A DNA stretch of 10,394 nt from Rhodopirellula sp. Lineage in GTDB: Bacteria > Planctomycetota > Planctomycetia > Pirellulales > Pirellulaceae. The notes under the pieces are model-generated. The model ran no database searches. It had not been told where the DNA came from and was given only the letters and a program-made list of their open reading frames with translations. The stretch lies in the NCBI GenBank assembly GCA_002712845.1, contig PAUV01000082.1:1-10394 (forward strand), in the 5' to 3' direction. Of the stretch, positions 1 to 6,127 are shown in pieces; position 1 is the first letter of the stretch, and each line of letters opens with the position of its first letter. Position numbers and translations under genes: made by a program.

Positions 1-1521
1 CTGACCCGGCAGTCAAACAACCCAACACAACCTTTCTTTCTCTATTACGTCCCCAACGCCAATCATTTTCAACGAAATCCCAATGGGGATTACGCCGTTC
101 CGGACCAGATAGCGGGAACCAGGATCAAGGGTGAGAGTCGTTACTCGGATGACTCTGTTGCGAATGATCGGGAGGACATGGTGCTGGAAAATGATGTTGT
201 CTTTGGCAACCTGCTTGAAACACTGAAAACCACGGATGACCCACGATGGCCTGGCCACAAGCTCGTTGAGAACACGTTGATCATCTTCACAAGTGACAAC
301 GGTCCCAATGTTGGAGACAATCTGGGCCCAAATCAGGAAAGTGGCAAACTGCGAGGAAAGAAAGCCAAGCTATGGGAAGGAGGCATCCGGGTGCCCCTGA
401 TGGTCTCATGGCCGGCTGTGCTTGAAGGTGGAAAACTGAACCGCTCCATTGTGACCTTGACCGATCTTTATGCGACCCTTGCTCACATCATTGGCCACTC
501 ATTGAATCCTGAGGAGGCTCAGGACAGCCACAATGTATTCGCCTATTGGCGGGGAACGCCTGAAATACCAGATACAAGACCACGAGTTTTCTTCTGTCAT
601 TTGGGGCCACCGTTTCTCAATGATGCGTTGGCTATTCGCCAAGGCGCCACCAAACTGATCGTCGAGGGTGGATTGACAATGCCCTGGGCCTCGGGAGGCT
701 CACGTGGTGCGGCCACACCTACTGTGCTGTACAACCTGCAACACGATCTGTACGAGACAAAACCATACGCTGATGGTTCGTCCACTGACACCGCAAATGG
801 GCTGGCAGCGATGCTGCTGAGAATTCACAACCGCGGCCATGCCAGACAATTGAATGTTATCAATGGCGGTCCACTGATTCAAAATCCCGGCTGGCATAAC
901 CTGAGAAACGATGTCACGGGTGAAGTGGGTTTCACTTTTCGACTACGGGCAGGATCTGAGAACACGGTCGTGACCCATCTGGGCATGTTCGACGATCACG
1001 ACCGGGACAAAGCAGCCCGTGCAGCCCGATCAATCCCACTGGACGACGAACGTGACCAACCATCAAAAAGTCCTCTCCGCGGTAAGAATCACTCTCTGAA
1101 CAGTCCGCACGTGATCCGACTTTTGATGCAAGCCAAGGGTCAACAGATCGAACTCGCACAATGTCAGCTGAAACCCGGTACCTCCGGCGAATTGCTGAAC
1201 TCCTTTCGCTATACGCGTTTACCCAAACCCGTTCATCTTGACGAAGGAGTGACCTACGTACTGTTGATGTCCACCCGGGTCGCCGACGGTGATCATTTCC
1301 GTGATCCAGTCAGCTTTGATGGTCTTTCACCGCAGGTCAATCCGGATATCGTTGTTCAGCGTAGCCTGTTGCTTCGCGAGGGTTCCCTGTCCGGTCACAT
1401 CGACTTGCCCGCTTTTGAAGACCTGACCGATTTCTACTCACGTTTTCGTCTGCCAGTCGGGCCTACTCTGCGACTTGCAGAGGATGGATTGGCAGATAAG
1501 CCCCAAACGTCGCAGCCATGA
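1..1521 (+). CDS. Formylglycine-dependent sulfatase, C-terminal part with appended beta-rich domain (5' truncated by window)
   Basis: The frame is open from the first base, so the gene begins upstream and 506 residues are visible. Sulfatases of this family hydrolyse sulfate esters, here probably on polysaccharides outside the cytoplasm. Visible hallmarks (numbered from the first in-window codon) are PFFLYYVPNANHF at 11-23, the metal-site strand IIFTSDNG at 94-101, and LRGKKAKLWEGGIRVP at 117-132, followed by a LTDLYATLAHIIG helix. The catalytic CxPSR site and any signal peptide lie outside the window, so activity cannot be judged. After the usual sulfatase C-terminal subdomain (to about 285) come some 200 extra residues. 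They include GEVGFTFRLRAG, VTHLGMFDD, SFRYTRL and EGVTYVLLMS, a pattern like beta-sandwich domains on other planctomycete secreted proteins. A charged insert (DHDRDKAARAARS) interrupts that domain. The family call is firm; the role of the added domain is inference. Confidence 0.93.
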   Translation: MTRQSNNPTQPFFLYYVPNANHFQRNPNGDYAVPDQIAGTRIKGESRYSDDSVANDREDMVLENDVVFGNLLETLKTTDDPRWPGHKLVENTLIIFTSDNGPNVGDNLGPNQESGKLRGKKAKLWEGGIRVPLMVSWPAVLEGGKLNRSIVTLTDLYATLAHIIGHSLNPEEAQDSHNVFAYWRGTPEIPDTRPRVFFCHLGPPFLNDALAIRQGATKLIVEGGLTMPWASGGSRGAATPTVLYNLQHDLYETKPYADGSSTDTANGLAAMLLRIHNRGHARQLNVINGGPLIQNPGWHNLRNDVTGEVGFTFRLRAGSENTVVTHLGMFDDHDRDKAARAARSIPLDDERDQPSKSPLRGKNHSLNSPHVIRLLMQAKGQQIELAQCQLKPGTSGELLNSFRYTRLPKPVHLDEGVTYVLLMSTRVADGDHFRDPVSFDGLSPQVNPDIVVQRSLLLREGSLSGHIDLPAFEDLTDFYSRFRLPVGPTLRLAEDGLADKPQTSQP

Positions 1522-1540
1522 TGCATGATACATCACGCTG
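1513..1540. terminator. Possible bidirectional terminator hairpin between convergent genes
   Basis: An imperfect inverted repeat overlaps the stop codon of the first sulfatase. CAGC (1513-1516) pairs with GCTG (1537-1540), and TGATG (1519-1523) pairs with CATCA (1531-1535), leaving a 7-base loop and a small asymmetric bulge. It lies in the short gap between two convergent genes, where a shared terminator would be expected. There is no T-run on either side, so an intrinsic terminator is only possible and the pairing may be chance. Confidence 0.25.
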
Positions 1541-1567
1541 ACCAACACTGTCTTTCGACCGATTGCA

Positions 1568-2698
1568 CTAAATCACCAGCTCAAAGTTGACTGAGGCGAG
1601 GACCTCATCAAAAGCGTTTGGCAGGTCATACAAAGTGTCAAAACCTGGCCCGCCGTCAAAGAACGGATTCAAAGCTGTGGAGTTGGAAATTTTGAGCACG
1701 TCATCACCCATTCCCATTTTCACATGCAGATCATTTGCTGCATTGATGTTGTTCAACTCCATTTTGTCATTTCCGTCAGCAGCAGAAGCGTAGAAATTAT
1801 TTGCTGTGGCATTGTGGATTCGAGCCTTGTCATCACCACTTCCCAACTCCACAAAGAAGTCATCGACGGCTTGGGTATTGCGCATTGACAATTGGTCATT
1901 TCCGAAATCGGTTGCAACAACTACATTCCGCCCTGCTCGCGTACGATTCATCCACACTAAATCATCGCCAGATGATGTTTTTACAATCACGTCTTGACCC
2001 GCACTCATGCCATACGTGGAAAGGACATCGTTGCCTTCATCAGAACGGATTTCAATGTCATTCCCGGCTTTCAGCCTGGACAGTCGGATGTAGTCCGTAT
2101 CCTGTCCCGTGCCAACTGCAATATCATTCAGTGCTTGCGCACGATACATACTTACGCGATCAACACCTCCGTGCGTATCAACTTTCAAATCCTTGGCCTT
2201 GACCCATGAAAGCCGTACATGGTCATCGCCGTTGTCACCATTGATCAGAAAAAGACCATTCGTACTGGTTTGTCGTGCACTGACACGATCGTCATCCAGC
2301 CCGGCCTCCACGCGAATTTGCTGAGTTGTCGTGACATTCAACATCTTCACCACATCGTTTCCCCTCGAGGTAAAGATGCCAAGGTAACCATTGGGGGTAT
2401 CTGTCAAACTGAGATTTTCAACCTTGACTTGATCATCTCCATCCGCCGTTCGGATAATGACTGTCTCAATCAAATTCGCAGCGAACAACTGCGAAGCAGC
2501 ACCGTTGATCGTCGTCCCTGTTAATCCAGTGACCTGGATCTGATTCGGTGCCACTTCCGTCACCACAAGCTGATTATCAGCCGCGTCCCCACCCAAGGCC
2601 AAAGTTGTTCCCACCAGATTGCCAATGATATTGCCAGCAAGAGGATTGCGTGATTCAAGAGGTTGCAATCGGAGTGAACGTTGATTTGCCTTGCGCAT
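1568..2698 (-). CDS. Planctomycete surface/extracellular protein with 22-residue GxDxV solenoid repeats
   Basis: This 376-residue protein starts MRKANQRSLRLQPLESRN and continues PLAGN. That resembles the N-terminal motif (LxPLExRxxLAG) of many large planctomycete proteins predicted to be extracellular. The ATG at 2698 is preferred because it puts this motif at the N-terminus and has AAAAGG upstream with an 8-base spacer; the frame also allows an upstream ATG at 2788 that would add 30 unlikely residues. Residues 22-85 form a beta-rich lead-in (LALGGDAADNQLVVTEV). From residue 87 to about 360 there are thirteen units starting GDD, GND, DDD, GVD or similar, with a period of 21-22 residues, consistent with a beta-solenoid. 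The protein is acidic and Asp/Asn-rich and no transmembrane anchor is seen. True RTX nonapeptides (GGxGxDxUx) are absent, although calcium binding at the GxD turns is possible. The function is unknown; a surface structural or adhesive role is inference. Confidence 0.85.
   Translation of the reverse strand: MRKANQRSLRLQPLESRNPLAGNIIGNLVGTTLALGGDAADNQLVVTEVAPNQIQVTGLTGTTINGAASQLFAANLIETVIIRTADGDDQVKVENLSLTDTPNGYLGIFTSRGNDVVKMLNVTTTQQIRVEAGLDDDRVSARQTSTNGLFLINGDNGDDHVRLSWVKAKDLKVDTHGGVDRVSMYRAQALNDIAVGTGQDTDYIRLSRLKAGNDIEIRSDEGNDVLSTYGMSAGQDVIVKTSSGDDLVWMNRTRAGRNVVVATDFGNDQLSMRNTQAVDDFFVELGSGDDKARIHNATANNFYASAADGNDKMELNNINAANDLHVKMGMGDDVLKISNSTALNPFFDGGPGFDTLYDLPNAFDEVLASVNFELVI
1619..2440 (-). 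repeat. Thirteen diverged in-frame tandem repeats of about 66 bp
   Basis: The repeat is clear at protein level only. Unit starts (numbered from the MRKANQ methionine) fall at residues 87, 113, 135, 157, 178, 200, 222, 244, 266, 288, 309, 331 and 352, so the spacing is 22 apart from a 26-residue first step and three 21-residue steps. The consensus is roughly G-D/N-D-x-V/L-x-hydrophobic, then x-A-x-x-D/N-hydrophobic-x-V, ending in a turn before the next GxD. The DNA copies have diverged, so the array is old and selected for fold, not a recent expansion. Confidence 0.8.
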
Positions 2699-2742
2699 GG
2701 TGAGGACCTTTTGTCGTTGAGAAGAGGTAGAGAAGACGAGAG

Positions 2743-2758
2743 ATGCGGTAAGCCGCAT
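2743..2758 (-). promoter_or_regulatory. Small stem-loop in the 5' leader of the surface-protein gene
   Basis: ATGCGG and CCGCAT form a perfect 6-bp stem with the 4-base loop TAAG (plus-strand reading). It lies about 45 bases upstream of the proposed start at 2698 and outside the AAAAGG site, so it could sit in the mRNA leader. A stem this short could be chance; no known riboswitch is recognised. Confidence 0.3.
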
Positions 2759-3056
2759 GGTTGAAACACAACGCACAGGCCATGCCAAAAGCCGAAAAAT
2801 AAAACGGCACCGTACGCCAGCAGACGTGTTTTTGTCCGGATTTAATGGGTTTTCATTCGTGAAACGATTCCTTTGACCGACAGGTCAAACGCCACCAAAA
2901 GCAGATCCAGCCCTGCTTTCGAGTCTCAGAATGAGTCGTCGGTCCAAGCTTGAAATGCTTTCTAACCCTGCTGGCCTGCAATGAAGGTCACTGGATTGTC
3001 CATTCGCGCGGTAACTCCTTTGTCTGCTTTTCAACACCCCGCAGCGAGCACCGTCC

Positions 3057-3085
3057 GAGGTCACTGGGTCAGAGGTTACTGGGTC
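3057..3085. repeat. Two 14-bp direct repeats, 15-bp offset, with a partial third copy upstream
   Basis: GAGGTCACTGGGTC at 3057-3070 is followed by GAGGTTACTGGGTC at 3072-3085, which matches 13 of 14 bases. A 9-base core, GGTCACTGG, also occurs at 2986-2994. The repeats lie in the divergent spacer, about 250 bases before the DUF1080 start. They could be a regulator binding site or a small tandem duplication; the sequence alone does not decide. Confidence 0.5.
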
Positions 3086-3220
3086 CAAACCGGGTGGCGG
3101 CTATCAACGCGCACATCTTTCGGGAGATCATCAAACCATGTGGCACATTCACAACACTGCCTGAATTCGGAAGCCTGAGAGAACTCGGCTCGAGCAATGG
3201 GCTCACTCAGCTGCCTCGTC

Positions 3221-3226
3221 TATACT
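3221..3226 (+). promoter_or_regulatory. Possible -10 element (TATACT) upstream of the DUF1080 gene
   Basis: TATACT matches the sigma-70 -10 consensus at five of six bases and lies about 105 bases before the ATG at 3331. No good -35 hexamer is present at 16-18 bases upstream, so this is a weak call. Confidence 0.2.
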
Positions 3227-3330
3227 CGTGTTCACGAATCACACCATTGCAGCCTCTGAGCCAGGCAATGTGTTGATTCAAACCTCAAATGATTTTCAAA
3301 CGTCACGTCAATTCAAGAGAAATATTCACC

Positions 3331-4125
3331 ATGAAAATCCAATCAAGCCGACAAATTGTTGGACTGATGACTGTATTCGCAATCAGCTGCAATTTGGCTG
3401 GAGCTGCCGACAAAAATGCTCCGGAGAACAAACCGGGGTACTTGAAATCCAAGGATGTTGGTGCTGCCGCACCGGCCAATGCAGATGTACCGTTTGATGG
3501 AACCATGAAGTCAATTAAAGAGAATTGGGAAATGTGGCCCAAGGCGGACATGGCGATCACCTGGTCAATTGTTGATAATCCCAAGGGTGATGGAAAAACC
3601 CTGATGACGAATGGGGGCAAGCGTTGGGGTACCCACGATCTGGTCACCAAAAAGAAGTACACAGATTTCGAAGGGCATGTTGAATTCGTTTTGATGGGTA
3701 ACCGCAACGACGACAAAGTTGACGGTTACAGCAATAGTGGTGTTTACCTGCAAAACCGATACGAGCTTCAAATCGAATCTCCCAAAGGCAAGGATGTCGA
3801 TGATCCCTACAATTGGAAGATCGGTCCCCATGGCATCGGAGCGTTCTGTATGGAGTGCGTACCAGACGTGAATGCGTGGCGACCTAACGGCCAATGGCAA
3901 TCGTTTCACTTCGTCTTCAAAGCGGCAAAATGGGACGGTGACAAGTCCACTGAACCTGCTCGTGCCACCGTATGGTGGAATGGCGTCAAAGTTCACGATA
4001 ACGTCCCCATCAAGCATGCCAACGGAGGTGTCAGTGTCAGCCCATCAGCAGAAGGCCTCAAACTGCAAGAACACGGACAGGATGTGCGTTTCCGTAATGT
4101 GTGGATCGTAGACCAGAGCAAATAA
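3331..4125 (+). CDS. Secreted 3-keto-disaccharide hydrolase family protein (DUF1080)
   Basis: The 264-residue protein begins with a signal peptide (MKIQSSRQIV, a hydrophobic core, then a likely cut after NLAGA at residue 25). I chose the ATG at 3331, not the in-frame ATG at 3289, because it places the signal peptide at the N-terminus; AAGAGA lies 10 bases upstream, a weak ribosome site. The body follows the DUF1080 (PF06439) pattern: THDLVTKKKYTDFEGHVEF (101-119), NSGVYLQNRYELQI (135-148), GQWQSFHFVFKA (187-198), ARATVWWNGVKVHDN (210-224) and LQEHGQDVRFRNVW (245-258). This is a laminarin-like jelly-roll fold. Family members act on 3-keto-glycosides; many planctomycete paralogues are untested, so the exact substrate is unknown. 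C20 is not in a good lipobox, so lipoprotein status is doubtful. It is apparently monocistronic, followed by a palindrome. Confidence 0.92.
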   Translation: MKIQSSRQIVGLMTVFAISCNLAGAADKNAPENKPGYLKSKDVGAAAPANADVPFDGTMKSIKENWEMWPKADMAITWSIVDNPKGDGKTLMTNGGKRWGTHDLVTKKKYTDFEGHVEFVLMGNRNDDKVDGYSNSGVYLQNRYELQIESPKGKDVDDPYNWKIGPHGIGAFCMECVPDVNAWRPNGQWQSFHFVFKAAKWDGDKSTEPARATVWWNGVKVHDNVPIKHANGGVSVSPSAEGLKLQEHGQDVRFRNVWIVDQSK

Positions 4126-4179
4126 TGTTGCTTCGGATCTGGGAGCAGACTCACGGTTGCCAATAATTCGATTGCCCAG

Positions 4180-4203
4180 GGTGCTGGGGGTACCCCCAGC
4201 ACC
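4180..4203. terminator. Perfect 24-base palindrome, probable hairpin terminator or processing site
   Basis: The left half GGTGCTGGGGGT is the exact reverse complement of the right half. As RNA it could fold as a 10-bp GC-rich stem closed by a GUAC loop. It begins 54 bases after the stop codon of the DUF1080 gene, which suits a transcription end. No U-tract follows (the next bases are GCATGGTCACC), so a classical intrinsic terminator is not complete. A dimeric protein binding site is an alternative because the symmetry is perfect at DNA level. Confidence 0.5.
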
Positions 4204-4308
4204 GCATGGTCACCACCTTCAAACAGTTTGAGGTTTTGGCCTAAGTGATTCTTCGGTTCTCGCCAACAATATTTAGCGAGATGCTTGGCAAGTTGTTCAG
4301 CCCGTTCG

Positions 4309-4339
4309 TTGATGACGCTCGGGCATCTGTCCGTATAAT
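4309..4339 (+). promoter_or_regulatory. Possible sigma-70 type promoter facing the glycosyltransferase
   Basis: TATAAT at 4334-4339 is a perfect -10 hexamer. TTGATG at 4309-4314 matches TTGACA at four of six bases but with a 19-base spacer, longer than ideal. If used, it would give a leader of about 440 bases before the ATG at 4788, which is long. Confidence 0.3.
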
Positions 4340-4787
4340 TTGGCCTGATTGGTTACCGATCGAGCAGGTCAAGCGTAATCCGACGACACATCTGCTCATC
4401 CATTTCCAGATCCCAGCCTGCTACGGACATCAGACGACAACGTCGCGAGATGTATCTCACCAAACCGATCATGTGGCTGACATTCGATGTGAAATTGATT
4501 TTTGTGCCACTTGGGACTCGGCTTCACAGTGAGCATTGGCAATCGTCACGAGCTTTCATTCAATACCTTCAGGTCGTGGTTGAACTGGCAACATAAACCT
4601 CACCTCTCTGGGGTTCGCGTCTGGAGCAACGCTTTTGATCGTGGAGCATTATTTGTCGCAAAAACTTCTCCTGAACCGCATTTCATGAATTGCCTCCGAG
4701 AGCACGTAAATAGACTAAGGTCCTGAACCATCACATCCTCAAGTGCCCTTCGCAGGGTGGATACCCAGAGTTTGATTTTCCTCAATC

Positions 4788-5903
4788 ATGAAAACTCCTA
4801 TCAAAGTAATGCAATTCATCTGCCCGACCGGTTTTTACGGTGCGGAACGTTGGATATTGGCCTTGGCGAAACATCTTGACCCACAACAAGTACGCTGTGA
4901 TCTGGCGATTTCTTCTGAACCCTCCAATCAGGATCTCGAGCTGACCCGGCAATACAAACAACTCGGTTTGGCAACGCATGAAATTGCGATGCGAGGGAAA
5001 TTTGATCTATCAGCAATATCGAAACTGGCCAACGTATTGCGAGATCAGGAATTTGATCTTATCCACACACATGGCTACAAGTCCGACATCATTGGCTTGT
5101 TAGCGGCAAGAAAAGCGGGCATTCCTTGCGTTATCACGCCGCATGGTTTTTCTACCCACATGGATCTCAAACTGCGCATTTTCAGTTGGCTTGGGGGCAA
5201 AGCGTTACGCCGTGCGACGAAAGTCGTTCCACTCTCAACGCAACTCATGAAAGATTGCGAACAGCTTGGAGTTCCCGAAAACAAAATGCTGTACATTCAG
5301 AATGGTGTTGATTTATCAGAAGTAGAAGCACAGGAAAAACCCGTGCGTGCACCCGATGCACTCAAACGCGTTGGTTTCGTGGGCCAATTGATCAGTCGGA
5401 AGAACGTATTTGACTTGTTAGCCGTATTTGATGCGTTGCATGCCAAGCATCCATCAACCCGTCTGATCATTTTGGGTGATGGCGATCAGCGTGCCGAGTT
5501 GGAGGCGCATGCTCAGACGCTTCCAAGCAAAGACGACATTGAATTTCTGGGCTTCCGAAACGACCGGCTTGAACTTCTGAAGTCATTTGACCTTTTTGCA
5601 ATGACATCAACTTTAGAGGGAATACCGCGTTGCCTGATGGAAGCAACGGCAGCGGAGATCCCCGTTGCCGCCTATGACATCCCCGGCATTGACCAACTGG
5701 TAACCCATGAAACCACAGGTCTGTTAGCGCCACTGGGAGACAGGCAACAGTTATTGCAGCATTGGGAGACGATGTTGTATGACGCCGAAACAGCACGAAA
5801 ATTGGCAACGGCGGCAAAACAGTTTGTGTACGAAAATTACTCTGCTCAGCGAATGGCCAACGAATACACGGCGTTATTCAAGGACCTCACCAGCAACGAA
5901 TAA
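4788..5903 (+). CDS. GT4-family glycosyltransferase (GT-B fold)
   Basis: The 371-residue length is usual for GT4 enzymes, which transfer a sugar from a nucleotide-sugar donor, with retention, in the cytoplasm or at the inner membrane face. The N-terminal Rossmann half starts IKVMQFICPTGFYGAER (5-21), with the glycine-rich acceptor loop, and contains LIHTHGYKSDIIGLLAA (91-107). The linker holds YIQNGVD (169-175). The C-terminal donor half has VGFVGQLISRKN (195-206), LIILGDGDQRAELE (226-239), IEFLGFRNDR (251-260) and EGIPRCLME (277-285), the EX7E donor-binding motif. There is no signal peptide or membrane segment. The ATG at 4788 has no evident Shine-Dalgarno site, but it places the first beta strand at the N-terminus. 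No other cell-envelope or polysaccharide synthesis genes adjoin it, so acceptor and product are unknown. The spacer to the next gene is 224 bases, which argues against tight coupling. Confidence 0.93.
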   Translation: MKTPIKVMQFICPTGFYGAERWILALAKHLDPQQVRCDLAISSEPSNQDLELTRQYKQLGLATHEIAMRGKFDLSAISKLANVLRDQEFDLIHTHGYKSDIIGLLAARKAGIPCVITPHGFSTHMDLKLRIFSWLGGKALRRATKVVPLSTQLMKDCEQLGVPENKMLYIQNGVDLSEVEAQEKPVRAPDALKRVGFVGQLISRKNVFDLLAVFDALHAKHPSTRLIILGDGDQRAELEAHAQTLPSKDDIEFLGFRNDRLELLKSFDLFAMTSTLEGIPRCLMEATAAEIPVAAYDIPGIDQLVTHETTGLLAPLGDRQQLLQHWETMLYDAETARKLATAAKQFVYENYSAQRMANEYTALFKDLTSNE

Positions 5904-6127
5904 TCAATCCTGCACTGACTGCCAAATGCGACCAATCACAAAGCGCGAACACTTGGGTGCTTCCACCATTCTGCGACCCCGAATTACCAGCCGCTCGCAT
6001 TCGAGGTCTGGTCGTCAATGGGTTGCTTCCATGACAGCAGGCTGTGCATCTACAATCGCGTCAACGGATCGCGGCATCAGTCGTTTTCCTGTACCGTTAT
6101 CCAAAACTGCAAGGCAAGTACAACGGC

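Larger units (their letters stand above)
2699..3330. other. Divergent intergenic region between surface-protein and DUF1080 genes
   Basis: This stretch of about 630 bases separates two divergently transcribed genes and must hold both promoters. I see no convincing gene. The longest plus-strand frame (2950-3276) has no recognisable domain, an odd composition and no ribosome binding site. The stretch does hold a hairpin in the surface-protein leader (2743-2758), an inverted repeat (2898-2919, AAAGCAG and CTGCTTT with an 8-base loop) and short direct repeats of the GGTCACTGG type (2986-2994, 3057-3085). Confidence 0.6.
4126..4787. other. Long intergenic region before the glycosyltransferase gene
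   Basis: These 662 bases hold no supported gene. Short frames (4245-4532 and 4502-4726 on plus, 4600-4785 on minus) show no recognisable domain and no ribosome site. The stretch contains a perfect 24-base palindrome at 4180-4203, just after the DUF1080 stop, and a good -10 hexamer at 4334-4339. The rest could be a leader, an unrecognised small RNA or gene-remnant DNA; nothing in it identifies which. Confidence 0.55.

Noticed and set aside
1568..2698. RTX toxin or haemolysin-type calcium-binding protein
   Set aside because: The nonapeptide GGxGxDxUx is absent. The unit is a 22-residue coil with a single GxD corner, and no type I secretion genes are nearby.
2898..2919. Inverted repeat AAAGCAG / CTGCTTT as a terminator
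   Set aside because: It would only have a T-run on the minus strand, where no gene ends nearby; the 7-bp stem with an 8-base loop may be chance.
2950..3276. 108-codon plus-strand open frame in the divergent spacer
   Set aside because: No ribosome site, no recognisable domain, an irregular residue pattern, and a stretch encoded by the local direct repeats; it looks like a chance frame.
4245..4532. 95-codon plus-strand open frame before the glycosyltransferase
   Set aside because: No similarity I recognise, no ribosome site, and composition unlike the neighbouring genes; treated as non-coding.
4941..4962. Near-repeat of the first 21 bases of the window inside the glycosyltransferase gene
   Set aside because: The 11-base identity and similar A/C-rich tail fall in two unrelated coding regions (Leu-Thr-Arg-Gln in both) and are best read as coincidence.
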